Source: Cucumis sativus
Taxonomy: Eukaryota > Streptophyta > Magnoliopsida > Cucurbitales > Cucurbitaceae
NCBI RefSeq assembly: GCF_000004075.3
Contig: NC_026658.2
Coordinates: forward strand, 23,300,075 to 23,364,074
Direction of reading: 5' to 3'
Length of the DNA stretch: 64,000 bases
The notes under the pieces were generated by a model. It was not told where the DNA came from, did no database searches, and worked only from the letters and a program-made list of their open reading frames with translations. The position numbers and the translations under genes were made by a program. Of this stretch, positions 1-12,573 are shown one piece after another. How positions within the stretch are numbered: the stretch's first letter is position 1; the number at the start of each line of letters is the position of its first letter.

Positions 1-1430
1 ATAAATTGTGAAAGAGGAAGAAGATGAAATTGGACAGAGAAGGGAGGATGCATAAAATCAGAAAGGATTACCACGGTTTCAGAGAGTATTATGCATAGAA
101 AAAGTAGTGTGAAAAGGATTTGGAGAGATTATGGAGACACTAAAACTAGGGTTCCATAAATTGAACCTCAAACAAGGGTAGGGTTATGGTAACCCAACCC
201 CACATTAATAAACTGAGGTCCAAACAATCCCTTAGTTTTGAAGTCAAATCACCGAGCAACTGAACTATGATTATGAACATTTGAAGCCAAAACATGGACA
301 ATTGAGCTACATTTACAATATAATTGATATATAAGGAAGAAGCATTAAATTTCATGGTGCAAAAAAAAATCGCAAAGGAAACCAACCAAAAAAGAGTTAA
401 TTTATTTACCAAGAAGAGATTTCAAACTATGAGATAATCTATTCCTCTTCGAGGTTGGAAGATGTCAGTTTTCAAATTAAAGGTCTTTTGGAAATAGTTA
501 AAGTCTCAATAAGTCCAACAAAATTACAAACTAAAATTATGTAGTTACATATTTCAATGAAAGTATTGTATATTATTACAAATGTTACGAACAATATAGT
601 CCTAAAATTGACCCATCACTACGTTTACCTTTTGTTATAAGAATAACATCCACTACGTTTACCTTTTGTTATAAGAATAACATCCTCAAAGAAGTTAGAA
701 AATATAAAATCTGACGACTGTAATCTAAGCCTCAATTAATTCACATTCACGTTGTGTCATTAATTAAGATAATTTTATCCAGTCTAGTGTTTGGGTTTTA
801 TGAGTAATTATCTCCCACATATATATAGAACATACTAACTTTCTCATGAAAGCAACATCTCCTTTACACAATATTCAACAAACTATGCTTTGTAGAAATA
901 AACCAAACTTAAACAAAGTTTACAAAAGGAAGAAATGTTTATGAAATAAAATCATTACGAAAAAAAAATTCTCTAAAAAAGAAACATATTTATAGAAGGT
1001 TTGTAAATAATCATGTTTCTTTTTCAAAACGCAACTTTACATGAATAATCATATACCGTTTATTCCAACACGGTCGTCTAAATGAAATAAAGTAGAAAAG
1101 ATCCACCCGAAAAGACAAGGGACGACAGGTTAAGCTTGATAAAGAAGTCGGCCTGGACAGTGATGTATGCACTGATATATAGAGTGTGGTAATTATAAAT
1201 TTAGACTTCACCCATAAGCATAGCCATGAAAGAAACACTAATTTTTATTAAAAATTAGAAAGAAGAGAATTGAAGTTGTGCAATGGAACAGAAAGATGAA
1301 GCATTGGATGATTTCCAACAATTTAATATCAAGAATTTTCAATCATATCTACGCGAAAAAAGTGGTAAAACGAGTGGCGTAGTAACTACACAACAACCCA
1401 AAATGACGGGCAAGGGACACGCTTAGCAAT
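1..1430. other. Intergenic, no gene seen
   Basis: AT-rich sequence with only short open frames of low-complexity composition. The one structured item is an exact 34-bp tandem duplication at 617-684, listed separately. I see no exon with plausible splice sites and no RNA gene. Confidence 0.6.
617..684. repeat. Exact 34-bp tandem duplication
   Basis: Two adjacent identical 34-base copies (617-650 and 651-684) begin with CACTACGTTTACC. The lack of any difference implies a recent slippage or replication duplication. Confidence 0.9.
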
Positions 1431-1436
1431 CCTTCT

Positions 1437-1476
1437 TCCACGTAAGCATTCCACGTGGCTATCCAACTTATAAACT
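1437..1476 (+). promoter_or_regulatory. G-box/ABRE-like promoter of DOG1-like gene
   Basis: A perfect G-box palindrome CACGTG (within CCACGTGGC, 1451-1459) is preceded about 13 bases earlier by a second ACGT core (CCACGTAAG). A TATA-like TTATAAA follows at about 1468. The start codon is at 1599. Paired ACGT cores are the usual layout of abscisic-acid response elements read by bZIP factors. ABA control is an inference. Confidence 0.45.
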
Positions 1477-1598
1477 ATACTCTTTTTCTTTCTTCTTTTT
1501 GTTATATTAAATAAATAAATAAATTTTGTTCGTAATAATTATATTAACTCTTTTCAACTCTTCCAATTCGCTTCAGCTTTTGAGTCGTGAGTACCTAA

Positions 1599-2788
1599 AT
1601 GAGCGGCAGCGGATTCAATTTCACCAGCTTCTACGCCACCTGGTTCGACCATCTCCACCGCCTCGTCGACCAGCTCTCCTCCACCGCCAAAGACAACCAC
1701 AACTCCTCCTCTGCCCCCGACCATCTCGTCCAAACCGTCATGTCCCACTACTCTGATTACTACCGAGTCAAGTCCATGGCTGCCGAGCGCGACCCTCTCT
1801 CCGTCTTCTCCGCACCCTGGGCTACCTCATTGGAACGATCTCTTCACTGGATCGCTGGATGGCGTCCCACTACCACTTTTCATCTCATCTACACTGAATC
1901 CTCCATCCTCTTTGAATCTCGCATCTTCGATATTCTTCGCGGTCTTCATACTGGCGACCTCGGTGACCTCTCTCCTTCTCAGATTCGCCGCGTTAGTGAA
2001 CTCCAATGTGAAACGGTAAATTCTAGTCTCTTCCGCTCATAATCATTCAGGCTTTTAGTCTATACCATTCGCTTAATTTATTCATTCTAATTTTATTTTC
2101 ATAAATTTTAAATTTACTTCCAAATGTTAATTCATTGTTGATTTTTTTTTATAAAAAAAGAATACATTGCTATTTGATAGCATTTTTAAAAACATATTCA
2201 CATTATTGATTTTAACTCGATTTAGTTAAGAACTAACTTGAGAATAAATTTAAAATTTGAAATTGAATTTTCACATTTAACAAGAAACCTTAAATGGAGC
2301 TAGGGTTTGCTATATTTGGAAGTAGATGAATTAATCATTAATTTTTGATAGATCAAAGTCGGGGCCTAAATTGTAAAAATCAGATTGTTGGTAGGGAGGA
2401 TATTATTTTTGTTTTTGTATAGTCAAAATTGATTGAGATTATGAATATTTGTCAAAGAAAATTATTTGGGGATGCATTTTAGGGGCAAATGGGATGTGTG
2501 ATGTAGGTGGAGGAGGAGAATGCCATAACGGAGGAGCTATCGGAGTGGCAGGACGACGTTAGCGAACTCTTGGGAACTAGAACGGAGGTCACCGGAAGGG
2601 TTGAAGGTCTCGTCAACATTATAAAAAAAGCTGACGCACTCCGCCTTAGGACGGTCCAGAAAGTGGTGGAGCTTCTGACCCCTAAGCAGGCCGTCGAGTT
2701 CTTCATCGCCGCCGCGGAACTCCAGTTCGGCGTTCGGGGATGGGGACTAGATCAAGACCGTCAACGTGGGAACGATCGAGGCCATTAA
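1599..2788 (+). CDS. DOG1 domain-containing protein (DOG1-like)
   Basis: Two exons, 1599-2015 and 2507-2788, join in phase 0 across a 491-bp GT...AG intron and give 232 residues. The N-terminus (residues about 8-45) reads FTSFYATWFDHLHRLVDQL followed by HLVQTVMSHYSDYYRVKS, and residues about 60-75 carry a WATSLERSLHWIAGWRP segment. These are hallmarks of the DOG1 domain, also found at the C-terminus of TGA bZIP factors. Exon 2 adds the helical SEWQDDVSELLG region and ends with LTPKQAVEFFIAAAELQFGVRGWG, the typical domain end. No bZIP region is present, so this is a stand-alone DOG1-like protein. Family members act in seed dormancy, ABA signalling or seed reserve control, but which role applies here cannot be read from sequence. 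The first ATG of the frame is used; exon 2 alone could not start translation sensibly. Confidence 0.9.
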
Positions 2789-2840
2789 AAATTTACGAGT
2801 TTAGTCACTATAATTATGCGTGCAAACTGTTTTGGTATAT

Positions 2841-3402
2841 GAGTTCTTTGGGGAATTGACAAAAATAGGCCAAAAATGGAGTAGATAAAGACTTTTATGA
2901 TTGATTGTAAAAAAGTTGACATTTAGGACAAATTGAATGTGAAATGACGAAAATACCCTTATTTCAGATTAAACATTTCAATTTAAGAACCTGCGAGATG
3001 TCTACGAGATGTCTACCAGATGTTTGCGAGATAAAATAATAATAATAATAAATTGCTAACATCCTTTGAAACATCTCTAAAACAACCTTAAATCAACCAT
3101 AAATCAACTTGATACATTTAAGATGCAAATATATATACATATAACACAATTCATATTCGGATTTAAAAAAAAATAAAACAATTAAAACAATTTATTATTA
3201 TTATTATTTTATCTCGCAAACATCTGGTAGACATCTCGTAAACATCTCGCACGTTCTTAAATTGAAATGTTTAACATGAAATGAGGGTATTTTCGTCATT
3301 TCACCTCCAATTTGTCCTAAATGTCAACTTTTTTACAATCAATCCTAAAAGTCTTTATCTACCCCATTTTTGGCCTATTTTTGTCAATTCCCCGAGTTCT
3401 TT
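2841..3402. mobile_element. Mutator-type TIR element (MITE-like), 544 bp
   Basis: The element at 2850-3393 begins GGGGAATTGAC and ends with its reverse complement GTCAATTCCCC. The inverted match runs inwards for about 200 bases on each side (roughly 2850-3050 and 3190-3393) with few differences, leaving a centre of about 140 AT-rich bases. It is flanked by an exact 9-bp direct repeat GAGTTCTTT (2841-2849 and 3394-3402). Long inverted termini with 9-bp target duplications are characteristic of Mutator-like elements. There is no coding capacity, so it is non-autonomous. It sits 60 bp after the stop codon of the DOG1-like gene and may lie in its 3' untranslated region. Confidence 0.9.
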
Positions 3403-6400
3403 CATAAAAAAGAAAAAAGAAAAAAGAAAAATTGACTAATAATTTTGGAGTTATGTATTGGGTAAGTCTTTGACATATTTAAAATTTTCTTTATGATCGA
3501 ATCCGATATAAAACTAAAATTCTTATCATTAAGCATATAAGTGAAAATTGGGCAGGGTTGATTTTAAGTATACAGTGTTTTTGTAAATAATGTTGTAAAG
3601 GAATGATGATTTATGAGTGAAACGTGTGGAACATGCAGGCGTTGATGATGTACAGGCGTCAGATATTTGCATGCTTGTTTCTCTTTACGAACTTGTGTTT
3701 GGAGTTAGTTAAGGGCATACCATAATTCTCAAATGGGTAAAAACTAAAGAGGCCATCACTATCTAATAACAATAATAAGGTTATAGAAGATATTTTTATT
3801 TGGGAATCGCACCAGATGTTGATAATGTTTTTAAATAATAAATTGGTGTCATCTTCTTTCTATATATAACTATTTCTTTTTTATCTCTTATCTGTAATCC
3901 TTGGGTAGATTTTTTGTTTCTTTACGAACTTATTTCAATTAATAACGAAGCTTTCTAATGAAAGTAAGGGTATGCATATATATTTTTATAATTGCTATTA
4001 GATTACTATTTTCGTCATAAACAGTGGTCAATGGATGTTGAACAATATTTTATAGGTTACTGTGCCTGGTCTTTTGAGTTTTTGTTAAAGTTGATATAAA
4101 ATTGTTTGTTGCGATCTAATATATTTAAATTTTGAATATTTATTAATGTATTTGGATGATCTAATCAGTTTTTCTTTTAACTTGCGGTAGTACATGTTAG
4201 ATTCTGATTTGTTTTCAAATGTACGTACATTTTAAATTTTCTGAATTATTTTGTAAACAAATACATTCTCTTGTGATTATTATATGTTTTCCATCTCTTT
4301 TTTATATGATTATATGATATTAGGTACGGATTTTTGTCATGTATTAAGTAACTAGAACTTATGGTTTAGGGTTTATTTAACTAGAACTTATGGTTTAGGG
4401 TTTACTTTGATAATTTTTGTTTGATTATTGAACTTTTGTAATTTTTATTTAATTTGATTGTCTTGTAATTAGTACATCCTTTTGCGCGATTTTTATTAAA
4501 AAATTATTAAAAACTATAAGTTATGTTTTCTATATTAAATTACAAGAAAACTCTCTATTAGAAAGTATGTTTCACAATGGTGACAAAAGAAAACTGAAGT
4601 TGTATAAAGTTTAAGAAAATAAATAAACATATGTACGATTCATGTCAAATAGCATTCAAACATCAAGCAAGCAATAGAAGTTGCAAAAAACGATTAGGGT
4701 GTGTGGAAGAATAAAAGTTGCAAATAGCAATTAGGCTGTGTCATGAATAAAAGTTGCAATAAGAAGGTAATCAAACAATATTAAAATTTATTATGACAAA
4801 AAAAAAGATATTTGCAATGAAAGTGATTAAGATTTTTCAAAAATACAAAGGAAGGTATTCAGATGAAAATTTTACAAGACCAACTAAAATTGAAAAAAAA
4901 AGTAAAAGGCAATGAAACAACAATCTGATATCAATCACATAACAATCAAATAGTTTTAAGAAGTGAAGAACGTTTTCAACTTTTTACTTCAAGTTTTCAA
5001 CTTTTTACTTCAAATTCATTAGCAATTTTGAGTTGAGTTGATCGAATTCGCTAGTTTTACAATTTAAAAATTCAATTGACGTGATGTGATCTTAATTTAA
5101 ACTTTAGTTTTATTTTATTTCTGTTAAGGACGGAAGTGTCCCTGTTTATTTTTATTTTAGAAAATTAAAGCAAATTAGCAGCATCAGAAAAAAAAAAAGT
5201 GTAAATTACTTTATGATAGTGACTTCTTTTTTGTGATTGGTGTGAGCTTTTTAACCTTTTATCCATTTTTGGGTTATGAATGTAAATTACTTTATGGCTG
5301 TGTTATATGCTTTAATATATATATTTTTTCTATTTAAATGTCACTTACATTTTCAGTTCTTTTTTTGGTATTTAAGGAAAAGTGATCGAAACATTTACAA
5401 CAAAAATATTAATGATGCTTTTTATTTTTTATTTTTCAATCAGAATAACAATTTAAATGTTTAATTATAAAAATTAAAACTATAGAATATTTAACTTAAA
5501 ATGTAATCAGTTTAAAGATTTATTGCCTACAGAATTTAGAAATTTATCATTCACTCAGATTTTGTTCTCGTATAAATTCTGAAATTTTGGTATACTTTAT
5601 AAAAAATATTATTTATATCATTTTTAATTGAAAATAAATTAGAAAGATAATGTATATTTAAATTTAAAGATGCCATCCTTTTTTGGTTATAAAAGTTTAA
5701 TTTTTTACCATGGAATAAATTAACATGTTTTTATTATGTTTTAGGGTTTTTTTCTATCAACCTGAGCCTTATTACCACTTTTTGTAATTTTTGATTCAGG
5801 GTAAGACTATTCAGATAAATTTGATAACCTTGCTGTGTGGAGTGCTCGAGATGAGAGAACTAGTTATCCTCATCTCTTAACCTTCGATCAAAGGGTAATA
5901 CAAATTAATATTAATTAAGTTGTTGCCAAATTGATTTGAGGGAGGGGTTTAGAATTTGATATACTAAAGGTCTTGGATTGAGTTTCTAATTTTCAAATTT
6001 AGACTTTTCATATCGCAATCTCATAAGATTTTTGGGTCAGTTGAAGAATCTTTTTGGTAAAATTCTTCATTGCCTTTTTGTCTTTACAACTTTTTAAATT
6101 TTAAAAGAGCAAATACTCGTTAAAAAAAAACAATCTTTATTCAAAAAGCAATATTTAGATATTTATTTTGTTCGTCAGCATTTTGTAGTTTATTTTCGAA
6201 TTACACAAACATAAAATGCAAAGTTACATAAAGAAAGAACAAAGAAATAAATAAGATTTTATTAGGACTGACTGATGTTTCGTTTAGGGTTGTTGTAGCT
6301 TTTTAAATGATTACGACACTTTTACTTTATTAAAGACCCGTTGCGAGAGAAACTAAAAATAATGTTTGGTAAATTTCATTTTTTAAATTTGAAAACAAGT

Positions 6401-8150
6401 TATAATATCGGATAAATTAATATAATTAAATGAATCTATTAAAATTTTAAAATATACCGTCAAAACTATATTAATATGAAACAATATTACCAGCTGTTAT
6501 TTTAAAAGTGATTATGTTAGATTACTTAAAGAATTTGATTTACCAAACAACAAAAAGTGATTAAGATTTTTCAAAAATCTCGCAATCCCAAACAAAGCTT
6601 TAAAGAGTAAAACTATGGCAAGAAATAGATAAGCTCAAATACATTTTAAAATTTTATTTCTTAAAATAATTAAACAACATTTAAAAGTTAAAATTTGGAT
6701 ATATGGAGAATAATTCAACCATGCAAATACTTTCAAGAAAATGTAATTGAAATAAAACATTTATATTAAAAAAAGGCATTAATTAAAAAGATTTTATAGA
6801 TATTGATTGGAGATGGGATAGAGAATATATATATAAATATAAATTTGTAAACTAATTTTAATGTACATTGCTATATATATACATATCCCACTTTAAAAAA
6901 TAAATAGTAAAAGATGTATATAATCAGAAAGTTTGAATTTTGTGTATGATAGAATCTCTGGATATGTAGCTAAAATTTTAAAAAGTTTATTTGATCATAT
7001 ACAGGTTCAAAGTCTATGTCTAATATAATCTTAATCCATCTTTAAAAAAAAGTTAAATAATCCGATTGAAATAATATTTTTTTTAGATATTTTCTAAAAG
7101 ATTTGTAACGCACTTGATATAAAATTTAAAATTTATTTAATACATATTTAAAGGTTTAGGGGCAAAAGATCAGAAATCTAAAATTGATGATTGAATGTGT
7201 AATTTTCTTCGTATAGTTTCAATAGGTTTAATCGTGAGTTCTTAAAAATAGGTTTAAGATGTCGTGGTTGAATACTTTTTTAATTATTATAAATAGGTTT
7301 TAAGAGAAGGTTGAATATTTTTTAATTATTATTATAAATATCAAGGTGACATTTTAAATTAAAAGAAGAATAAATAATGGGAACATGAGTCAAGAGTAAT
7401 ACTTAAAGAAGAAGAATAAAGAAAGAGGGCAGAGATAGGAGAGACAGAAAAATATCTTCAACCATTATTTTAATTTAAAGTGTCAATGTGAAACAATTAA
7501 AAAAAAAAATTGAATTAGGACCATTTGAACTTATTCTAAAAAAATAAGAGATATAAAGTTCTTTTTTTTAAAAGAAAAAAAAACTTTAGAACAAACCTCA
7601 CCTATATCTTAAAAAAAAGTCAATAAATAAAATAAAAAGTAGTTTCCTAAAAATATCTTGATATATCAATTACAAGTTATTACTTATTTTAGTACAATAA
7701 CTATATCATAAAAACTCAAGAATTTATGAATATATATAGAGATAAAAAGTTATATTAAAATTTATAGTTATATAAATCTAACACGTGGTTTGATGTATGT
7801 GTTTAGAATATCATTCTTAGTATTTAATACTTTTAGAAAAGTTTTTGATATCATAGATTGAATTTATTTTAAATCTTTCTAACCAAAATCATGATATTGG
7901 TCGGTGCATATATGAATCGATCTTTTGAATGCATGAGAATGTATATGAAGACATTTTCAAATAAATGTACTCTATTGATACTAATTAATTATAAGCATAT
8001 TTTCGAATTAAAACTATTTTAAAAAAAGTCATATATTATTTTTTGTTTTGTAATTTTTTATAAAGAAAGAAAGAAAGAAAGATATGTATGTTTGAAGATT
8101 GCTTCTCCCGTAAGTAAACAATCCAATTAAAATTATCCCCATGATTTCTA
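3403..8150. other. Long AT-rich intergenic gap
   Basis: About 4.7 kb without a supportable gene. It holds a 29-bp tandem repeat at about 4350-4402 whose units contain the plant telomere-like TTTAGGG string, a short repeat of CAACTTTTTACTTCAA at about 4977-5012, and one isolated exon-like stretch at 5815-5894. The rest is A/T-rich with poly-A and poly-T runs. Confidence 0.55.
4346..4403. repeat. 29-bp tandem repeat with telomere-like TTTAGGG
   Basis: Two adjacent copies of an AACTAGAACTTATGG unit followed by TTTAGGGTTTA. The TTTAGGG string is the plant telomere repeat, but there is only one per copy, so it is not a telomeric tract. Confidence 0.75.
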
Positions 8151-8153
8151 CAC

Positions 8154-8244
8154 TATAAAAACACCTTCCACTATCACTCTTTTCTCTAATCCAAATCACA
8201 ATTTCCGATTTCTTTTACATTTTCATCTCTTTATCTCTATCGAT
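8154..8244 (+). promoter_or_regulatory. TATA box and leader of PP2C gene
   Basis: TATAAAA at 8154-8160 stands about 85 bases before the start codon. It is followed by a C/T-rich stretch of the kind found at plant transcription starts. The expected start of transcription is near 8185-8195. Confidence 0.65.
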
Positions 8245-9060
8245 ATGAATCATTCTCATAATCCTTTCGCCGCTGCCGCTCCCACCGCCGTGTCTCCTGC
8301 GCCCGACCTCAGAATCCAATTCGGATCCCTTTACATTCCGAAGAAAAACTCGTTCGGACCACAAGGAGAAGACGCTCACTTCATTTCTACACCAGACAAA
8401 GTCTTCGGAGTCGCGGACGGCGTCGGCGCTTGGGCAGACGAAGGCATCGACTCTGGCGAGTACGCCAGAGCATTGATGGCCAACTGCGCCGCCGCGGCAA
8501 AGGCGGACATCGATGCGGATCCGAGGAGGATTCTTACGAAAGGCTACATGAAAACGAAGAAAATTCTGGGATCCTCAACAGCCTGTATATTGGCTCTGAG
8601 AGGCAATGCTTTGAAAGCAGCGAACATAGGGGATAGCGGATTCATGATCTTCAGAGAGAAGAAGCTAATCTTCGTATCGGCATCGCAACAGCACCGGTTC
8701 AACTGTCCTTTCCAATTGATGGATGGATTTTTTGTGGAATTGCCGGTACAGCCATGGGAGTGCAGAGTGGAGGTTTGGCCGGGAGATATCGTGGTGGCCG
8801 GTACGGATGGGTTATTGGACAACGTTTTCGCGAGTGAGATCGAGAAGGTTCTAAAAGAGGAAGAACGAGTTGACCCGGGGAAATTGGCATGGCGATTGGC
8901 TGAGTTGGCGTTGGGGAACTCGGTTGATAAGCGTAGAACGACACCGTTCTCGGCTGCGGCTAGAAGGGCGGGGTTGTGGTGTGAGGGAGGGAAGATTGAT
9001 GATATTACGGTAATTGTTGGACACGTTCAAGAAACCAAAGCTAAGTATTCGCGAATCTAA
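8245..9060 (+). CDS. PP2C-family protein phosphatase (PPTC7-like)
   Basis: Intronless gene of 271 residues. It dephosphorylates phosphoserine/threonine using two metal ions. The metal-binding and catalytic motifs are present in order: GEDAHF (D43), VADGVGAW (D58), GSSTAC (109-114), ANIGDSGF (D130), AGTDGLLDN (D188) and KIDDITVIVG (D252/D253). The spacing and the short compact catalytic core match the PPTC7/SpoIIE-like branch (plant PP2C 55/71/80 type) rather than the large ABI1 branch. The first 20 residues are Ala/Pro-rich and show no clear organelle signal, although they could be part of a weak plastid or mitochondrial presequence. The coding region is markedly richer in G+C than its surroundings, which is usual for an intronless gene. 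The substrate is unknown. Confidence 0.93.
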   Translation: MNHSHNPFAAAAPTAVSPAPDLRIQFGSLYIPKKNSFGPQGEDAHFISTPDKVFGVADGVGAWADEGIDSGEYARALMANCAAAAKADIDADPRRILTKGYMKTKKILGSSTACILALRGNALKAANIGDSGFMIFREKKLIFVSASQQHRFNCPFQLMDGFFVELPVQPWECRVEVWPGDIVVAGTDGLLDNVFASEIEKVLKEEERVDPGKLAWRLAELALGNSVDKRRTTPFSAAARRAGLWCEGGKIDDITVIVGHVQETKAKYSRI

Positions 9061-9235
9061 ACCAACTTAATGCGCTTTTTTAGCACTTAATTTATTTATG
9101 ATTATCATACTCAAAATATGTATATCGTTACTCATTATTCTATTTCTATATATTGGTAGTGTACTTTATATATTTTACTTTCATCTTTCTTAATAATTTT
9201 GATTATATGTGTATTTTGAGATGTATAATGGTCAT

Positions 9236-9263
9236 ATACACACACACATATATATATATATAT
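9236..9263. repeat. CA/TA compound microsatellite
   Basis: A short CACACACA run passes into a TATATATA run just downstream of the PP2C gene. Confidence 0.85.
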
Positions 9264-12200
9264 GAAAATTTTAGTTTGGAAAAAAATTTAATTTGATGGG
9301 TTCGTTTATTAAATTATCATCTAACTTAATTTAGATCGAATATTTAAGAAGTAAAAAATTATATTTAAGTTATATATAATAGAGTTTGGTTTGATTAACT
9401 TGAAAATTGTTTATTCTTTTTAATTTAAATGAATGTTTATTATATTTTAATGGCATTTTTAAAAATCAAAGCTATTATTATTTTTTTTAATTTGACTAAA
9501 GTTTGGTTTTGGATCCGAAAAAAAATGTTTAGTATTACCAAAACACTTTGGGGGTGTTTGCCTAGTAGGTTTCATTCCTCTCTCTTTTTTACTATTTCAC
9601 GCTCTTTCTCCGATCCTTTTCAATGAATAGGTTTCGATCCTTCTTGGTTGTTCCTCAATTTTCAAAAGTGAACCCCACGTGTCAATTTTCACTTTTTATT
9701 TTATTTTTCTCTTTCTTTACTTCTTTATTTCATTCTTTTTTCCTTCCTCTTTCTCTTTTCTATTGTAGATTTTTTCATATTTTTTCCGTTGTTTACTCAT
9801 ATGTTCGATAACTTTTTTTAATCAATTTGTTTTAGTACAAATAATTTTAATAATATATGTTTGTAATTATATGCTTTCAATTACATGTGTATGCCAAAAG
9901 TAAATCAGTGAAATGAACTTGTAATTAAGAAGGTTAAAGAAATTAATTTGAAGCAAAATTTTGTTTTTCATGAAAAATATACAAACAAAAAAGATATGCA
10001 TAATTTATGACATGGACATCGTAATTAAAAAACTTTTTTTATTTGATGTATCATTTAATTTGTGGAAAGTAACTATTTAATAATAGCAATTTTTATTTGA
10101 AAATTGTTTTTTAAAAAGATTTGCATTTTATGACAAATATATATTAGTGGAAACTCAAGATGGAAGTTTAAATTCAATGTACAATGTATATGAATCTAAA
10201 TATATCCTAATCAAAATTATTTAATAATAAATTAAATTTATGAAATTTGTGTATATTTTAGAAAATAAAATGGTAAAAAACACATAGACCTATTTATAAT
10301 AAACACAAATTATACACAAACTATCGTAATACAACTATCATAAACTATCAAAACAGATTATAATAGTCTTGGGCTCAAACACAAACTATCAAAACAGACT
10401 ATAATAGATTACGCCCCAAACTCAAACTATCATAATATCATGACTATTATAATATTTGAATTATCCTAATACTAAACTATTGAATCACTCCACTCCCAAA
10501 CGCGTCGGGTAATTTTCTCTAAAATATTTTTTTTAAAAAAAAGTTACAATAAAAAAAAACATATTCTAAACCCCATTCAAAAAAAGATTTAAATATTTTA
10601 TTGATTCCTGAACTTTTCTATTTTTAAAACTGTCTTACTTGAAAAAATAATTACATAAATTACTAATTTTTAGATAAATTTTAATTTACATGTATTTGTT
10701 TTTGGTGTATACTTAATTTCTAGTTTTAAAAAGAAATCCAAAATCAAATGTTACTCGAACTAGGCTATATTAAGATAAATAAGTATTAGAACACTTATTG
10801 TATTAATATGTCAACTATGTATTGTTTACTTTATGTTAGAATATTAAGATTGAATTTTTTTTTATTCATTTTGTTCTAAACTTTACAAAATGACAGATAA
10901 AATAGGGAAATTTATAACATCAATCTTAAACAATACATAATTCACCCACTAATACGAAAAACCTTCTCAATAGAAATTTTAAATTTTAAAAAATATATAA
11001 ATAAAAATGTGTGAAAAAATATGGAAAAGTGCATCCAGTGTGTAGTGGCATCATAGTACCCTCCCATGATACTAGTTAAAGATAATTTATCTTGTTTCAC
11101 ACGTGTTTCAACTCGTAATCGTAGTAGTTATTCTTGGAGTCTTATCACCATGTCAGGAGGTTTGGGATGAGTAGTTTGAGATCGTTTGGATTGGATATGT
11201 CTTGCATAGTTGTAATAAGGTGTAAAGTCTTGGAGTAATAATCGTATGTTTTGGACTTGAAAGTATTTCAACACTTAATCTTTTGAATATTTTGGTTAAA
11301 TTTAATTATTTGAAGCTTACGAAACCGATTGAAATTTCAAATGTCTTTTTTTTATTATTATTTGATGAGATAAAGACACGGGGTAATCAAGTGAGAATTC
11401 TTTCGTTTTCTGATGTTACCCACGATAAAAATGCGTTGGCACACTCTCTATTTACAAAACTTTTTATTCATAACAATTCTCGTATATAGTTTCTCTTTTA
11501 TAAAAAATATTTAAATCTGACGCACACCCTTTATTCTCATTCCTTATTTTGCAAATTCTTTATCTTCCTTTTATTTCTTATTTTTACAATTTTAGTTTTA
11601 CACCATCTCAAAATTACCTTCCATTAGATAGACTCTTAAAAAAAGTTTAAAATTATATATATGTATGTATTTGATTTATTATTATCATTATTAGTTACGT
11701 TTCAATTAAGATATCGTTTTTTTATATAAAAAGAAAAAGATTTGATCCAAAAATCTTGGCTCTTTATATATATGAGTGTCGTTTGACTAAACTTTCGTTA
11801 GATGTTAAGATATTATTTAATAATAACTTAATATGTGTAAATGATATCGATCAAACTATAAGTATTTGTTCCATAGTTTTTTCTCTATCTTTTTAGGAAA
11901 TATATGTGATCAATCATTTTTTTTAGTTCCAACTCGATTTAAATAATATTAAAGAATGAGATTCTAATGAAATTAAATATGATCGACTTTATTCCAATTG
12001 GCTTTAATTTATTCTAATTGATTTCATTCCAATTGCACTTTTTATTCTAATTATGCAATGTATGAGACAAAAAGCAATCAATATTGTATATATATATACA
12101 CACAGTATGGGATGTGAGAGATCTCTTACTCTTTTTTCTTTTCCCTTACTTTATGATTCTAAATTGATTTTATCCCAAATTAACTTTTATTATATTTATT

Positions 12201-12489
12201 GTTCATTGGGCTGCCTTTTCGGTTAATCTAGGTAAAAAGTATTAGTACGTCGTTCAATCTCAAAATCAATTAACAATGATATTGCAAGAAAAATATTGAG
12301 AATGAACTGAATTCGTTGAAAAATGTTTGAAAATGCATTGGAGCATGAAGGTGATGAACAACACGACGCCAGAAAAATTGGTTGAGAGAACAACTATCGA
12401 CGTGCATGAGGAGTCCATCAAGAGTTTTAACGAATTTTGGACGATGTTCATACGCCAACGGAAGAAAGTAGACCATTGTGTAACCTTTT

Positions 12490-12573
12490 TTATAAGTTTC
12501 GATACAATATACACTAGAATTTTGTATACACTTATAAGTTTCGATACAATATACACTATAATTTTGTATACAC
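12490..12573. repeat. 42-bp tandem duplication
   Basis: Two adjacent 42-base copies (12490-12531 and 12532-12573) start TTATAAGTTTCGATAC and differ at a single position. Confidence 0.9.

Noticed and set aside
4346-4403. Interstitial telomere array
   Set aside because: Only one TTTAGGG per 29-bp unit; an ordinary tandem duplication.
8430-8944. Overlapping open frames on both strands within the PP2C gene
   Set aside because: They are shadows of a G+C-richer coding exon that has all PP2C motifs in the main frame.
9540-10510. Possible hAT-type element between GGGGGTGTTTG and CTCCCAAACGC
   Set aside because: The inverted ends match only partly and no target duplication could be found.
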